Shown: positions 26,780 to 36,421 of the stretch, piece by piece
Layout: each line of letters begins with the position of its first letter
Numbering within the stretch: the first letter of the stretch is position 1
NCBI RefSeq assembly: GCF_021347895.1
Contig: NC_067124.1
Location: 16,544,521 to 16,608,520, forward strand
Source: Acanthochromis polyacanthus
Lineage: Eukaryota; Chordata; Actinopteri; Pomacentridae
Direction of reading: 5' to 3'
DNA length: 64,000 nucleotides
Made by a program: the position numbers and the translations under genes
Notes under the pieces: generated by a model
Told to the model about the DNA's origin: nothing
Databases searched by the model: none
What the model saw: only the letters and a program-made list of their open reading frames with translations

Positions 26780-27378
26780 CAGTGTTGCCAACTTAGCGAC
26801 TTTCTCGCTAAATCTAGCGACTTTTCAAAGCTCCTAGCGACTTTTTTTTGTCAAAAGCGACTAGCGACAAATCTAGCGACTTTTTCTGCCGTTTTGGAGA
26901 CTCTGATAGGAAAACTCGGCTCATTCTGCAGTTACTGTTTTCAACAAGCAGCAGGTGCTGCTGTGAGCTTCTCCCCCTCCCAGAGCACAGGCTGTCAGTC
27001 CAGTAACCCCGCAGCAGTCCCAGTGAGGGGAGGGGGAGACCCACATCACTCTGCGGCCAGACGATAGATGAATCGCGCATGCGCAAAGTCACTACAGATC
27101 CCATCCAGACTTACGGAGCCATATAAACGAAAATATTTCTTCACTGTCATGCTAAAATAAACCACAGCATTTAGCCTCTAGTACAAAAACATATTTTGAT
27201 TGTTTTATATTCACTTTTTGGTCTATTCCACAACGTTATTCCTCTCTCCTACAACGTTGATTACAATTACATGCAAACTGGGAAATATGCAAATTAGGCG
27301 ATGACGTCATTTAGCGACTTCTAGCGACTTTTAGGACAGCCAACAGCGACTTTCCTTACTGAGGAGTTGGCAACAGCG
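26780..27378 (+). mobile_element. hAT-type MITE (CAGTGTTGCC ends)
   Basis: This is a 599-bp element with ends CAGTGTTGCCAACT and AGTTGGCAACAGCG and a perfect 8-bp target duplication GCCACACA (26772-26779 and 27379-27386), diagnostic of hAT. Both subterminal regions carry repeated TAGCGACTTTT units, which look like transposase-binding repeats. There is no transposase inside. Confidence 0.92.
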
Positions 27379-30295
27379 GCCACACAGAGCGTCGCACAAG
27401 GATCCCTCTGTTTCATCAGCTGACAAATGTCGCCAGTGATGTCAGCACTACCTCAGAGGAATATTCGCCACAGATCATCTAAAATCGGCCACAAAGGACA
27501 CTTTCTCTGGCTTTTCCTTGAGACACGCATTAAGAGGATCGAAAGCGGTGACACTGATGACTGACCGGCTCAAACTAAAGCACACAGCTCAGATGTTGTT
27601 TGGGGAAAAGAGAGATTTGGTCAACAGTCGATCCATCCAGTTAAATATTTGTGTAATCCATGTTTGTACTGAAAGAGTTCCAGTGAAAAGAGTAAAAACA
27701 AGGGGATTTATTCGCAGCCAGTCTGACCCTTCTGAAAAACAACAGCGAGATCATCTGGATCAGATGCGGACCCCCTGCTGGCGGCTGGCGAGGGACTGAC
27801 ATCTGCACGCACAACACAAAAACAGTGACAAAAGTGGAAGAAAAATGAGAATAAAATGCTGAGATGCAGGTTTGAAGGCCCACAAAAGCACAGAAAATAG
27901 AAACAGACAAAGAAGAGAGCTCATGGAGCAAAAAATACATATGAAAGTGACCAAAACAGAATGACAGAGAATGAAATCATTTGCTAACAATTATCAAAAA
28001 CACGCGAGTACAGAAGGGCCAAAAATTGAAAGCAGCAACCTTTTTCTGTTAAAGATGCTAAATGTGCTGGTGGCCAGAAGTATTAATTTATCTGAAAAGG
28101 AGTGACAGACTTAACCAGTTGGATTTAGAGTTTTTCTAACAGATCAATGTAGTTTAAGAAGCTTTAGTCTGGAATAAAGAACACCGAGCTCTGTGGCCTA
28201 CAAACATCTGAGACACAATCAACTCTTCAGGAAACAATTCGCTGGATTTAAACTGATGCTTTTTTAACAGAAAGCAGTTCTTAACGTTTAATGTCGGAAA
28301 ATTAAAGAGGGTAAAAATAAGTACAAAGTCCTGCACCTCCAGGAAAACAGCATAACCAGAAGTAGAAATACGTCAAAAATGTATTTTGCGAAGCGCAACA
28401 AAACCTTAAAAAGAAAGCTCTATTTCTTTAATTATCCATTTTACATTAACAAAAAACAAAACAAAACAGAAATCAACATGGACAACATTTCTCCACTGGT
28501 GTCACCAATGCTGGGATATTTTACTCCATAAAGATATTTCAATATGCAGGTTTTTCAGAATAAGAGGTTTGCTTTTTGTGACTTTAAAAAAAAACATGTA
28601 GAAATTAAAGCTGCAAGCAGCGATGGACGGGTCCTCGCATCCACGCTGGTCGGCGAATCCACGCACGTCCACCAGGTGGCGCTGTGACTGAGAGTGTGTG
28701 CTGGCCTCTGAATCATATCTGGACCAGAGTTTAATCACACGTAAAATTTCAGCCAGATTGGAGCATGTTCAGACTAGTTATACAGCATTTCCTGCCCATC
28801 CACCACCAGGTGGCGCTGTAACTCAGAGTGTATTTCAAACAGTGGATGTGATGAGGGCTGGACTCTGATCACTCATGAAAAGTTTCAGGCTGATTTGATC
28901 ATGTAGAGGCCAGTTATATACAGCATTTACTGTCCCTCCAAAAGGTGGCGCTGCAACTGAGAGTGTCTGTTGGCCTGTAGATGTGATCAGGATTGGATTG
29001 TGATCACACATGGAAAGTTTGAGGCAGATTGGAGCATGCAGAGGAGAGTTATACAGCAGTTGTTGTTTCATGGCGAAGCATCAAAACTCTAATGGTCGCC
29101 ATGGCCACGCCATTTGGCTTCTGGTTAAACTTTTGATAACTTTTCCAAACCAAGTCCTGCTGTGTGGACTGACAAAATTTCAGGTCTCCTGGAATTATCC
29201 CCAAGGAGGTATTAACTCTCAAAAATGAGAAAAATCATCAAAAATCTCACAATTAATCCAAGATGGCCGACTTCCTGTTGGGTTTAGGACATGGCTCCAA
29301 GAGGCTTGTTTGTGCGTCCTGATGTGCTCTATAAGCCTCCCAAATTTCATGGATGTAGGTGAAACGTGCTGGGGGGGCTGTTTGTTAAAAATACTGTAGG
29401 GGGCGCTATAGCATGTGCAGTGCCGAGATGCATACAGTGTTGTTCCTTGGGTCAATGGTGATGTGTGTGGTAATTTTTGTGAGCATTGGAGTATTCCTAA
29501 CCTGTCAGAAAGGGCTTTGTTTTTCATGGCGATATTTGGTTGCTACGGCAACAGCGTTACATGAAATGTCACACCCTTCACAGTGTGTGATTGTCAAGAG
29601 GTGAAGACTCGACTGACCAATTTCCAGCATGATATCACCAAGTTTGGGGCCATTGTACCTGAAAATATAAGGCCTTAAACTTACTATTACCAACAGGTGG
29701 CGCTATGACTTTTTCAAAATTTATGAGTGTGGATGTGTTCAGACTGGACCTGGTATCCAGCATGTGAAGTCTGAGGCAGATAGGATGTTGTTCAGCTGAG
29801 ATATGAATCGTTAAATTTTCATGGCGAAACATCGAAATTGGTTTGGCCGCCACAGACACGCCCTTTGATGACAAGTCACCATTTTCACTGGGATGCATCA
29901 TCAATGTGTTTAGGCTGTTGTCACTGCATTTGAAGTGAATATGATCAACTGGGTAACAATAGGGCATGAAAGTGTAAAAGATGTCTATTTCCTGAAACCA
30001 CAAGGTGGCGCTATGACTGTCAATGAATATCCCTATGTGGATGACATCAGGACAGGACTGTCATCATACATGTAAAGTTTCAGGCAGATTGGAGCATGTT
30101 GAGAAGAATTAGACACCACTTCCTGTTTCATGGCGAAGGATCAGTTGTTTGAGGCTCCGCCATGGCCACACCTTTTGGCTTCTGGTTGAGTTTTTGATAA
30201 CTTTTCATCAGAAAGGTCTGGTGCATGTACTGGCCAAATTTCAGTTCTCTCAGACTTATCCACTAGGAGCTATAAATTTTGACAAATGTACAGCA

Positions 30296-30900
30296 AATTC
30301 AAGATGGCCGACTTCCTGTTGGGTTTAGGGTGTGGCTGTGATTGACTTTTTGGTGTGTCCTGATGTGGTGCATATGCCCACCAAATATTGTAGCTGTAAA
30401 TAAAACATTGTGGAAGTTGGCCTAATGACCACTGTTTCAATTTTGCAGGTGGCGCTATAGAGCCATTTTTTCACACATATGCGCAACTCCCATAAAATAT
30501 CAAATTTTTCGCCAGTCCTGATGTGCACGCCAAATTTCACGCGTTTTGGTTCATGATAAGGCCGCCAAAAAGGCAAGTCATTTCCCGAGGAGCGATTAAG
30601 TTTGAAAAATTTACAGCAAATTGAAGGTGGCCGACTTCCTGTTGGGTTTAGGGCGTGGCTGTAATTGACTTTTTGGTGTGTCCAGATGTTCTGCATATGC
30701 CCACCAAATATTGTAGCTGTACATGAAACATTGTGGCAGTTGGCCTAATGACTACTTTTTCAAGTTTGCAGGTGGCGCTATAGAGCCATTTTGCCACGCA
30801 CATGCGCAACTCCCATAAAATATCAAATTTTTCGCCAGTCCTGATGTGCATGCCAAATTTCACGCGTTTTGGAGTATGATAAGGCCGCCAAAAAGCCAAT
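30296..30900. repeat. 323-bp tandem duplication within the modular repeat
   Basis: Two units lie side by side, offset by 323 bp (for example GGCCGACTTCCTGTTGGG at about 30306 and 30629, and GCAGGTGGCGCTATAGAGCC in both). They are highly similar, with scattered substitutions. Confidence 0.9.
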
Positions 30901-30936
30901 TTACTTTACGGGAGAAAAAAAATAAAATAAAATAAA

Positions 30937-30969
<33 letters not shown>

Positions 30970-30984
30970 CCCTAGGGTTTCAAT

Positions 30985-31066
30985 AGGGTCCTTGGCACCG
31001 CTGGTGCCTTGGACAGTCGGTGCCCTGGCACCGCGTGTCCTTCGCACCCTCGGTGCTCGGACCCTA
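30985..31066. other. Compound 3' hairpin of the modular repeat
   Basis: GGGTCC near the start pairs with GGACCC at the end. Inside are GGCACCGCTGGTGCC, GGTGCCCTGGCACC and GCACCCTCGGTGC, each a perfect palindrome with a 2-3-nt loop. The region is GC-rich in an AT-rich neighbourhood. Confidence 0.8.
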
Positions 31067-31114
31067 ATAAGTGATATTAATAAGATATGTTATTCTAAGC
31101 TTAGATTGGGGTAC

Positions 31115-31290
31115 TTTTCCAAACAGAACAGCACACCAAACATGATTAGTTCAAGGGCAACTTTAAAGTTAAAAATATGCCAGCTATTTTTGTTTTTAAA
31201 GTTTGTGGCTCTGATAAATGTTGCAATTATGGCATTTGTTTTTTTTGTTTTTTTTTTTAAAAAGAAGCAGATTAGGAGGTGGGAAAGGTT
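31115..31290 (+). repeat. Diverged dispersed repeat, copy 1
   Basis: This resembles 34060-34240: both contain ACATGA(T/C)TAGTTCAAGG, a GGC/CAGCTATTT-like block, GATAAAT, then AATTATGGC before a long T-run. Identity looks like roughly two thirds. The class is unknown. Confidence 0.55.
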
Positions 31291-31584
31291 AAAACATGCG
31301 GGTAGCGGATTACTGATCCTTGGTTTTTCACCACACGCACCCATAACATTCATAAAGCTGAAATTAAGCATATTAATAAGTGAATGAAACTAATTTCTCT
31401 GGAATTTTCTCAAACCGACAACAACACTCGTGAACCTCACATGCAACAAAATTGTATTATAACTGTATACTTAATTTTTATATTCTTAGTACAATGTACA
31501 TTTTCACATTTATACTTTTCTACTCATGTTTATTTTCTTTTTTTTTTTTACTCCCTATTTTTCGAAGAGCTTGAATGGGAGCAG

Positions 31585-31642
31585 CTGCAACTTGAGCAAT
31601 TTGCTCTCAGGGATCCATGAAGTCTTTCTGATTCTGATGCCA
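31585..31642 (+). repeat. LINE 3' tail (CTCAGGGATC...GATTCTGAT type)
   Basis: GCAATTTGCTCTCAGGGATC followed by TTTCTGATTCTGAT matches the plan of a fish LINE tail that ends in GATTCT repeats. Only the last 60 bp or so remain. Confidence 0.55.
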
Positions 31643-33006
31643 GGAATGACTATGAGCAGAACAGCAGATGAATAAAAAAAAAAAACCTTAAAACAAATGC
31701 AGATCATAAAATATTCTCAGAAAAGGGTTATTAACTTTTGATAAACAAGTTAGATATACGGCATATAACATGGGAGCTACGTTTTTGCTTATGACGGAAC
31801 TACAAGACTACAATCTGCTTTTCTGAAAATAAAGGTCCCCCTGTAACAAACATAAGGAAGCTGATGGATGACATTCATTGCTATTTACTGCTCCAATGTT
31901 AAGGATCACCAGGAATCTACTGCATCACTATCGCACCCAAAATCATCATAAAAACACCCACTCTGGTAATACGGCCACTACAAACACTGGTCAGATGACA
32001 GGTCGCAGCATCTTTGTGGGTTCGTCTCTGCGTTACACTAGAAGAACGTTGCTGCAATTAGCCCAGAAGCTTAAAGGACACTGATGGAAATTCCAGTAAA
32101 ATGCTGAAACCCCCCTTAATGGAGAGAACGAATGTAAACACAGCAGCCTCAGACAAACAGATGATGCGTTTCTGAACATGCAACGTCTTTCTGATGCTGA
32201 TTCAAAGCAGCTTAAGCTTGTTTTCCCTGACAGCTAGTTAAAAAAGGGTCTTGAATACATTCCTATGAAGACAAATGAGCCTTCATTTAAGCCGAGAAAG
32301 CTGTGCTCTTAAAGAAGAGCAGCTCTTTGTCTGTGTGTTTACTTCTGTGCTTTGTGAGTTGAGCCATTAATGTATAGACCTGGAAGACATGAAATAGGAT
32401 GATTGATGGATTATCATCAGTGGAGGTCCGGCAACAGTGGAATTAGTCTGCCGTAACCCTTTTTAACTAGCCCACTGAGGATGCAGCACACGGGCTGGAG
32501 GAGGCTCACATATCTGTAAACAACACGAAATTAGACCATAAAAATGTAGCTGCACATGTGTGTGAAGATGTGTGTGCATCTGAACATGTAAGAAGTGCTC
32601 TGGTCTATCTGTACGTGGAGTATTTATTTCTGCATGCACCTAATCTACATTTATATACCTATGGACGCCATAAAATCTGATTTACTGGCATCGCTGCTGC
32701 TATATGGTAAAAAAATAACCAAACACAACGACCTTTGAACTTGCTACCATAAAGATTTGTACCAACGAATGGTAGAACATCCCAACAAAAGAGGGACAAT
32801 CAGTTTTTTTCCTTTTTTGCACTTGCTTTTATAATCGAAGTCAAATGAAAGCTGGTAAAAGCGTCCAGACACCTGTTTGCTCTCTATTGCATTTACATAT
32901 GACAAACATCACTGTATGCACACCCACATCCACAGCAAACCCTGTGAATTGATAAAATTAGAAGCACACATGGGCTTTATTTAAGTGGTTGTGCAAAGCG
33001 AGAGAG

Positions 33007-33007
<1 letters not shown>

Positions 33008-33062
<55 letters not shown>
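33008..33062. repeat. CA microsatellite near the SINTG exon
   Basis: 55 bp of CA with one interruption, about 100 bp beyond the donor of the cdkal1 exon at 33159. Confidence 0.95.
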
Positions 33063-33064
<2 letters not shown>

Positions 33065-33158
33065 GTCAACGTGAACAGCAGGAAAGCAGTGAAATTGAAT
33101 TCAGTTAAAGCTGAATATTTTATGAGTCGTGTTCTCTGTTTGTGCATCTGTGTCCTAC

Positions 33159-33279
33159 CCCGTGTTGATGGAGATGATTTCGATCAGAGGGTTCTTCCTG
33201 ATCTTGGGCAGATCCAGTCGAGCTCCTCCGAGCCGTCGGCCTCCATCTTTCTTTTGACCCAACAGACGAACCGAGTGAC
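33159..33279 (-). CDS. cdkal1: cdkal1 internal exon ([16 protein letters not shown] to SINTG)
   Basis: This 121-nt exon encodes [18 protein letters not shown], then [21 protein letters not shown], flanked by a split glycine codon at each end. It is the segment just before the radical-SAM CX3CX2C motif in CDKAL1 and includes the highly conserved [11 protein letters not shown] strand. The acceptor is a T-rich tract ending GTTTTCCAG. The donor reads GTAGGAC, weaker than consensus but a valid GT. Phase 1 on entry and phase 2 on exit both match the neighbouring exons. A 55-bp CA repeat lies about 100 bp downstream of the donor (33008-33062), and a 23.4-kb intron separates this exon from the next. 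Confidence 0.97.
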
Positions 33280-34059
33280 CTGGAAAACACAAAAAAAATA
33301 AATAAATAAAATCATCCCCTTATAAAATGCTCCTTTTTACACTTGAGTGTCACCTGTTTTTCTGTAGTTTTCTTGTTGCACAAATGGTGCACCATTGTTA
33401 GAATTTGTGTGAAATAATGTTAAAATAAGGAACAGTTAGTTAAACCTGAATTCCTTTGCGCCAAAGAACAAACTGGGCAAATAAAAGATGAAAGAAATAA
33501 CAGAAAAATGACAAATTCAATATCTGGATGCTGGATCACTTCCTCTCTTTTTGCTTCTCTATATCAGGCTCCCAAACGTACAGTTAACAACTAAATTTAC
33601 ATAGACCTGTGCATAAAACAATCCTTAATGTACCACTGATTGACAGCTAATCAATAGCGAAGAGTACATTGTTTGCATTACATGTAATTACATGCAATAA
33701 AGCAAAAACAAAAAGGCAAAGTTCGGTTGCATATCAACATCTGTGTGCATGCAGAGACTGTTTGGGGACTCCAGTCTGGTCTACTGGAGCAGCTTCATCT
33801 TCCAGCACCTCCAGGTTTTACATCTTTTCTTATTCACTGTGTCTTAAAGTGTTTCATTTACATGGATTTTTGTTTTGTTGCTGTGCTAAAATTATAATAA
33901 TAAAAATAATGCTGGTTTCAATAAAAAATTATTTAAAAATGATCAACAATTGTCGAAATTGACTGCCACAAAACATTTAATAGAGAATTTTTTTTTAGCT
34001 ACATCACCCTGCCCTTTATTTACATGATTTCTGACAAGATATCACAATTTTGGACTTAA

Positions 34060-34240
34060 ATTTGGTAAATTTTCTTAATGGAAAATGTGGCCATACATGA
34101 CTAGTTCAAGGATTGTAAGAAAGCGGAAAATCTGGCAACTATTTGTGTTGTTACAGTTTATGGCTGATAAATAGTAGAATTATGGCTTTTTTTTTTTTTT
34201 TTTTAAAGTCAGCAGGTTTGGGGGGGGGGTGAGCCAACAA
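34060..34240 (+). repeat. Diverged dispersed repeat, copy 2
   Basis: This is the partner of 31115-31290 in the same orientation. ACATGACTAGTTCAAGG at about 34097, GGCAACTATTTGTG and GAATTATGGC are followed by T18 and later a G run. Either an old duplicated element or two copies of one interspersed family. Confidence 0.55.
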
Positions 34241-34789
34241 CAATATTCATAATTTACTGACTTACAAATACTTAAAATAATACAAACTAGGTAGAAATTG
34301 ATTAGAGGAAATGAGTGCATGAATAAAACACCTGTTAACACTTTTAGATAACAAAAGAGTCCTTCCTATTTTTGTATTTTTGTTCATGTGACTATTTAAT
34401 TATTTATGTGGGTTTTTCATAGCTGTGCTAACTTTGAAATTATTGCTGGTTTTACCTAAAAATCATGATGTTTGTCAATATTACAAGACACCTTTTTCAA
34501 CTCTATCATCCAGCCTTGTATCTATAAACGCAACTTTTCAGAATAGAAATACAGCTTTCAGTTGTACAATATCTAGATATTCCAATAAATCTCAGTATAA
34601 TGTTTATGAAAATTCATTAAAATCAAACATTAATACACATAGTGGTCAGTGGGGCAACAATGATTTCCTAGCTGAAGTAAATTTGACTGATTTTAAGTGT
34701 AAAGTCAATAAAACCAATAAAGGAAAGTTAGGAAAGGGGGGATTTTCTACATCGAAAAATGAATTCCCTCAGATCTTTTATCAATGCGC

Positions 34790-35330
34790 CCAGCAACAAC
34801 TGTGAAAGTCTTACTTAGTGGATATGACAGCGTCAGAAAAGCAAATGAGAATCCACACCTGAGTCTAATAGCCGGTAATGTCCAGGCTTTGGTGTGTGGA
34901 AATGGGATGCAGCAGACTCCCTCTCTAACATCTAATAGGCTGCCGGCTGGAGGTGAGCAAGATGGAGGCGCTGAGGGATGGAATTGTCTTCCTGTTTTCA
35001 TCCGCTTTACAAGGGTCTCCAGGGAGGGTGGGTTCAGGGCAAGAAGCGTGGTTATCAATTGGTAGATAAAAATGACAATCTGCCCCAGAGGAGGACAAAG
35101 AGCCAATCGGTGAGGCGTGACTGGTCTTAATATCCCAGTACAAGCAAGGAAATGAAAAATTTCCCCCGTGGAAAACAGCTGGGACAAGGAGCACGTTTGG
35201 CCATAGTCTCAAGCATACAAATCTCATACAAGCTGTAATTATATCATACCTCTCTAACCATAGTTCCATCTGTTGATCCACTTTCTTCAGCAGATTCGCC
35301 TGACAATTCACTGCTGCCATAAACATTTTA
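34790..35330. promoter_or_regulatory. Candidate conserved stretch, low stop density
   Basis: About 540 bp of unique, GC-moderate DNA lies here with unusually long open frames on both strands (minus 34747-35187 and 34925-35326; plus 34784-35065), none with a domain I know or splice-supported coding. Motifs include GCTGTAATTATATCAT and GACTGGTCTTAATATCCC. A conserved non-coding element fits better than a gene. Confidence 0.27.
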
Positions 35331-36388
35331 TGAGAAGTTCGACCAAAACACTGAAGTTAAAAAAAAAAACTAAATTATGCTGACTTAAGATGTACACAAG
35401 CATCAAAAAGTAGACAAAACCTGATTAAAACAATTGAAAATGGCTTAAAATCTTTTTTTTCCACCTTTGCACAAGTAACATCAACTATAACTGCTTGCAC
35501 GATGAGGTTCAACAATGGACCCTGAAGCATTTGAGCCATTCCCAACTTTAATGTCATTTCGCTTCAGGCCTGTTGGTGCAGGTTTGTGGCAAAATCTGTT
35601 TTCGAAATTCCACATTTTTTCCCAGCTCACATTGTACTTGGTGGGAAAATAGGAGTTACCAGTACCTAACTGCATCCACAGACTTGTCAGGAAAAAGCAA
35701 TTACCAGTATGGTGCTAGATTTCCAGATGTTTTTCCAAATAATGAGCTTGTCCGTTGTAATAAAACATGGAAATTGCCACTCCCCGCATATCCCTCGCTG
35801 TAAAACTGTGCAGCACCCCTGTCAATGAGACTTCCACCCGAGACTCAAGAAATAATCTCGGTGCCAGCATGGACTCACTCCAGGAATGTACCCAAAGCCA
35901 AATTCAATTTCAGGGCCGAGGGGACCATGAATGGAAAGCATGAGATAAAACATGAAGAAAAGCAAAGAACGCTTCCCTATTTGTCATCTCAATTACAGAG
36001 TTTAGAGGCCAACCGCTGCGATGGGCGACGCCACATAGACACACATCGGCTTACACCACAATTTCTTGTCACAGACTGCCCTGCTCTTTTCCGTCCTGCA
36101 CTTTTTCACCGTCGGGCTTTGCTCTTTTCTCTCCTTCATAAGTACAAGCCGACATAAATCCTTCTATCCGCCCATTAAAACATGTTGGGGAGAAGGAGGA
36201 AGGACAGATGGATGGAAAGGTGGATGATGATAGAAAAAAACTACATCACGGATGGAAGATGTATAGGACGGCCAGATGAGAGAGGCAGAAAGCTAAAAGG
36301 ATGACCTGTTGACCTGTGTCTGATGTCTCTTAAGTGGAGGCTCTTGTGCTCTCTGGTTTGATTGTAAAGCAGCAGGAGGTATTTTTTT

Positions 36389-36421
36389 GTGTGTGTGTGT
36401 GTGTGTGTGGGGGGGGGGGGG
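36389..36421. repeat. GT repeat fused to a G13 run
   Basis: A GT tract of about 20 bp passes directly into 13 consecutive G. Confidence 0.95.

Larger units (their letters stand above)
28605..31070. repeat. 2.5-kb modular interspersed repeat with GGTGGCGCT modules
   Basis: This element starts near AAGCTGCAAGCAGCGATGG and ends CTCGGACCCTAATAA. AGGTGGCGCT recurs at 28674, 28808, 28943, 29695, 30003, 30448 and 30770. The first three units are a tandem array of about 135 bp each. Another module, GACTTCCTGTTGGGTTTAGG, recurs near 29265, 30310 and 30632. The last part is a 323-bp tandem duplication. A TAA run (30936-30968) and a compound hairpin close it. Long minus-strand open frames inside (30325-30899) follow the duplication and match no domain I know. 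I recognise the sequence as a common teleost repeat but cannot assign a class. Confidence 0.75.
9747..33158 (-). other. cdkal1: cdkal1 23.4-kb intron
   Basis: This is the intron between the SINTG exon and the CX3CX2C exon. It contains a Tc1-like fragment (about 10440-10920), two inverted TTAA elements, two hAT elements, a retroposon tail near 14983, the 2.5-kb modular repeat at 28605-31070, a LINE tail near 31590, and several microsatellites. In 9850-10430, 10930-13550, 15960-18490, 19040-23550, 25000-25490, 25820-26770, 27390-28600 and 31645-33005 I see no further gene or element I can name. Candidate regulatory stretches are listed separately. Confidence 0.85.

Noticed and set aside
34425..34805. 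126-codon open frame on the plus strand
   Set aside because: Composition of translated AT-rich intron, no motif, no partner exon.
34747..35187. Longest open frame in the window (146 codons, minus)
   Set aside because: No recognisable domain, no splice-site support, and overlapping open frames on both strands; better explained as a stop-poor non-coding stretch.
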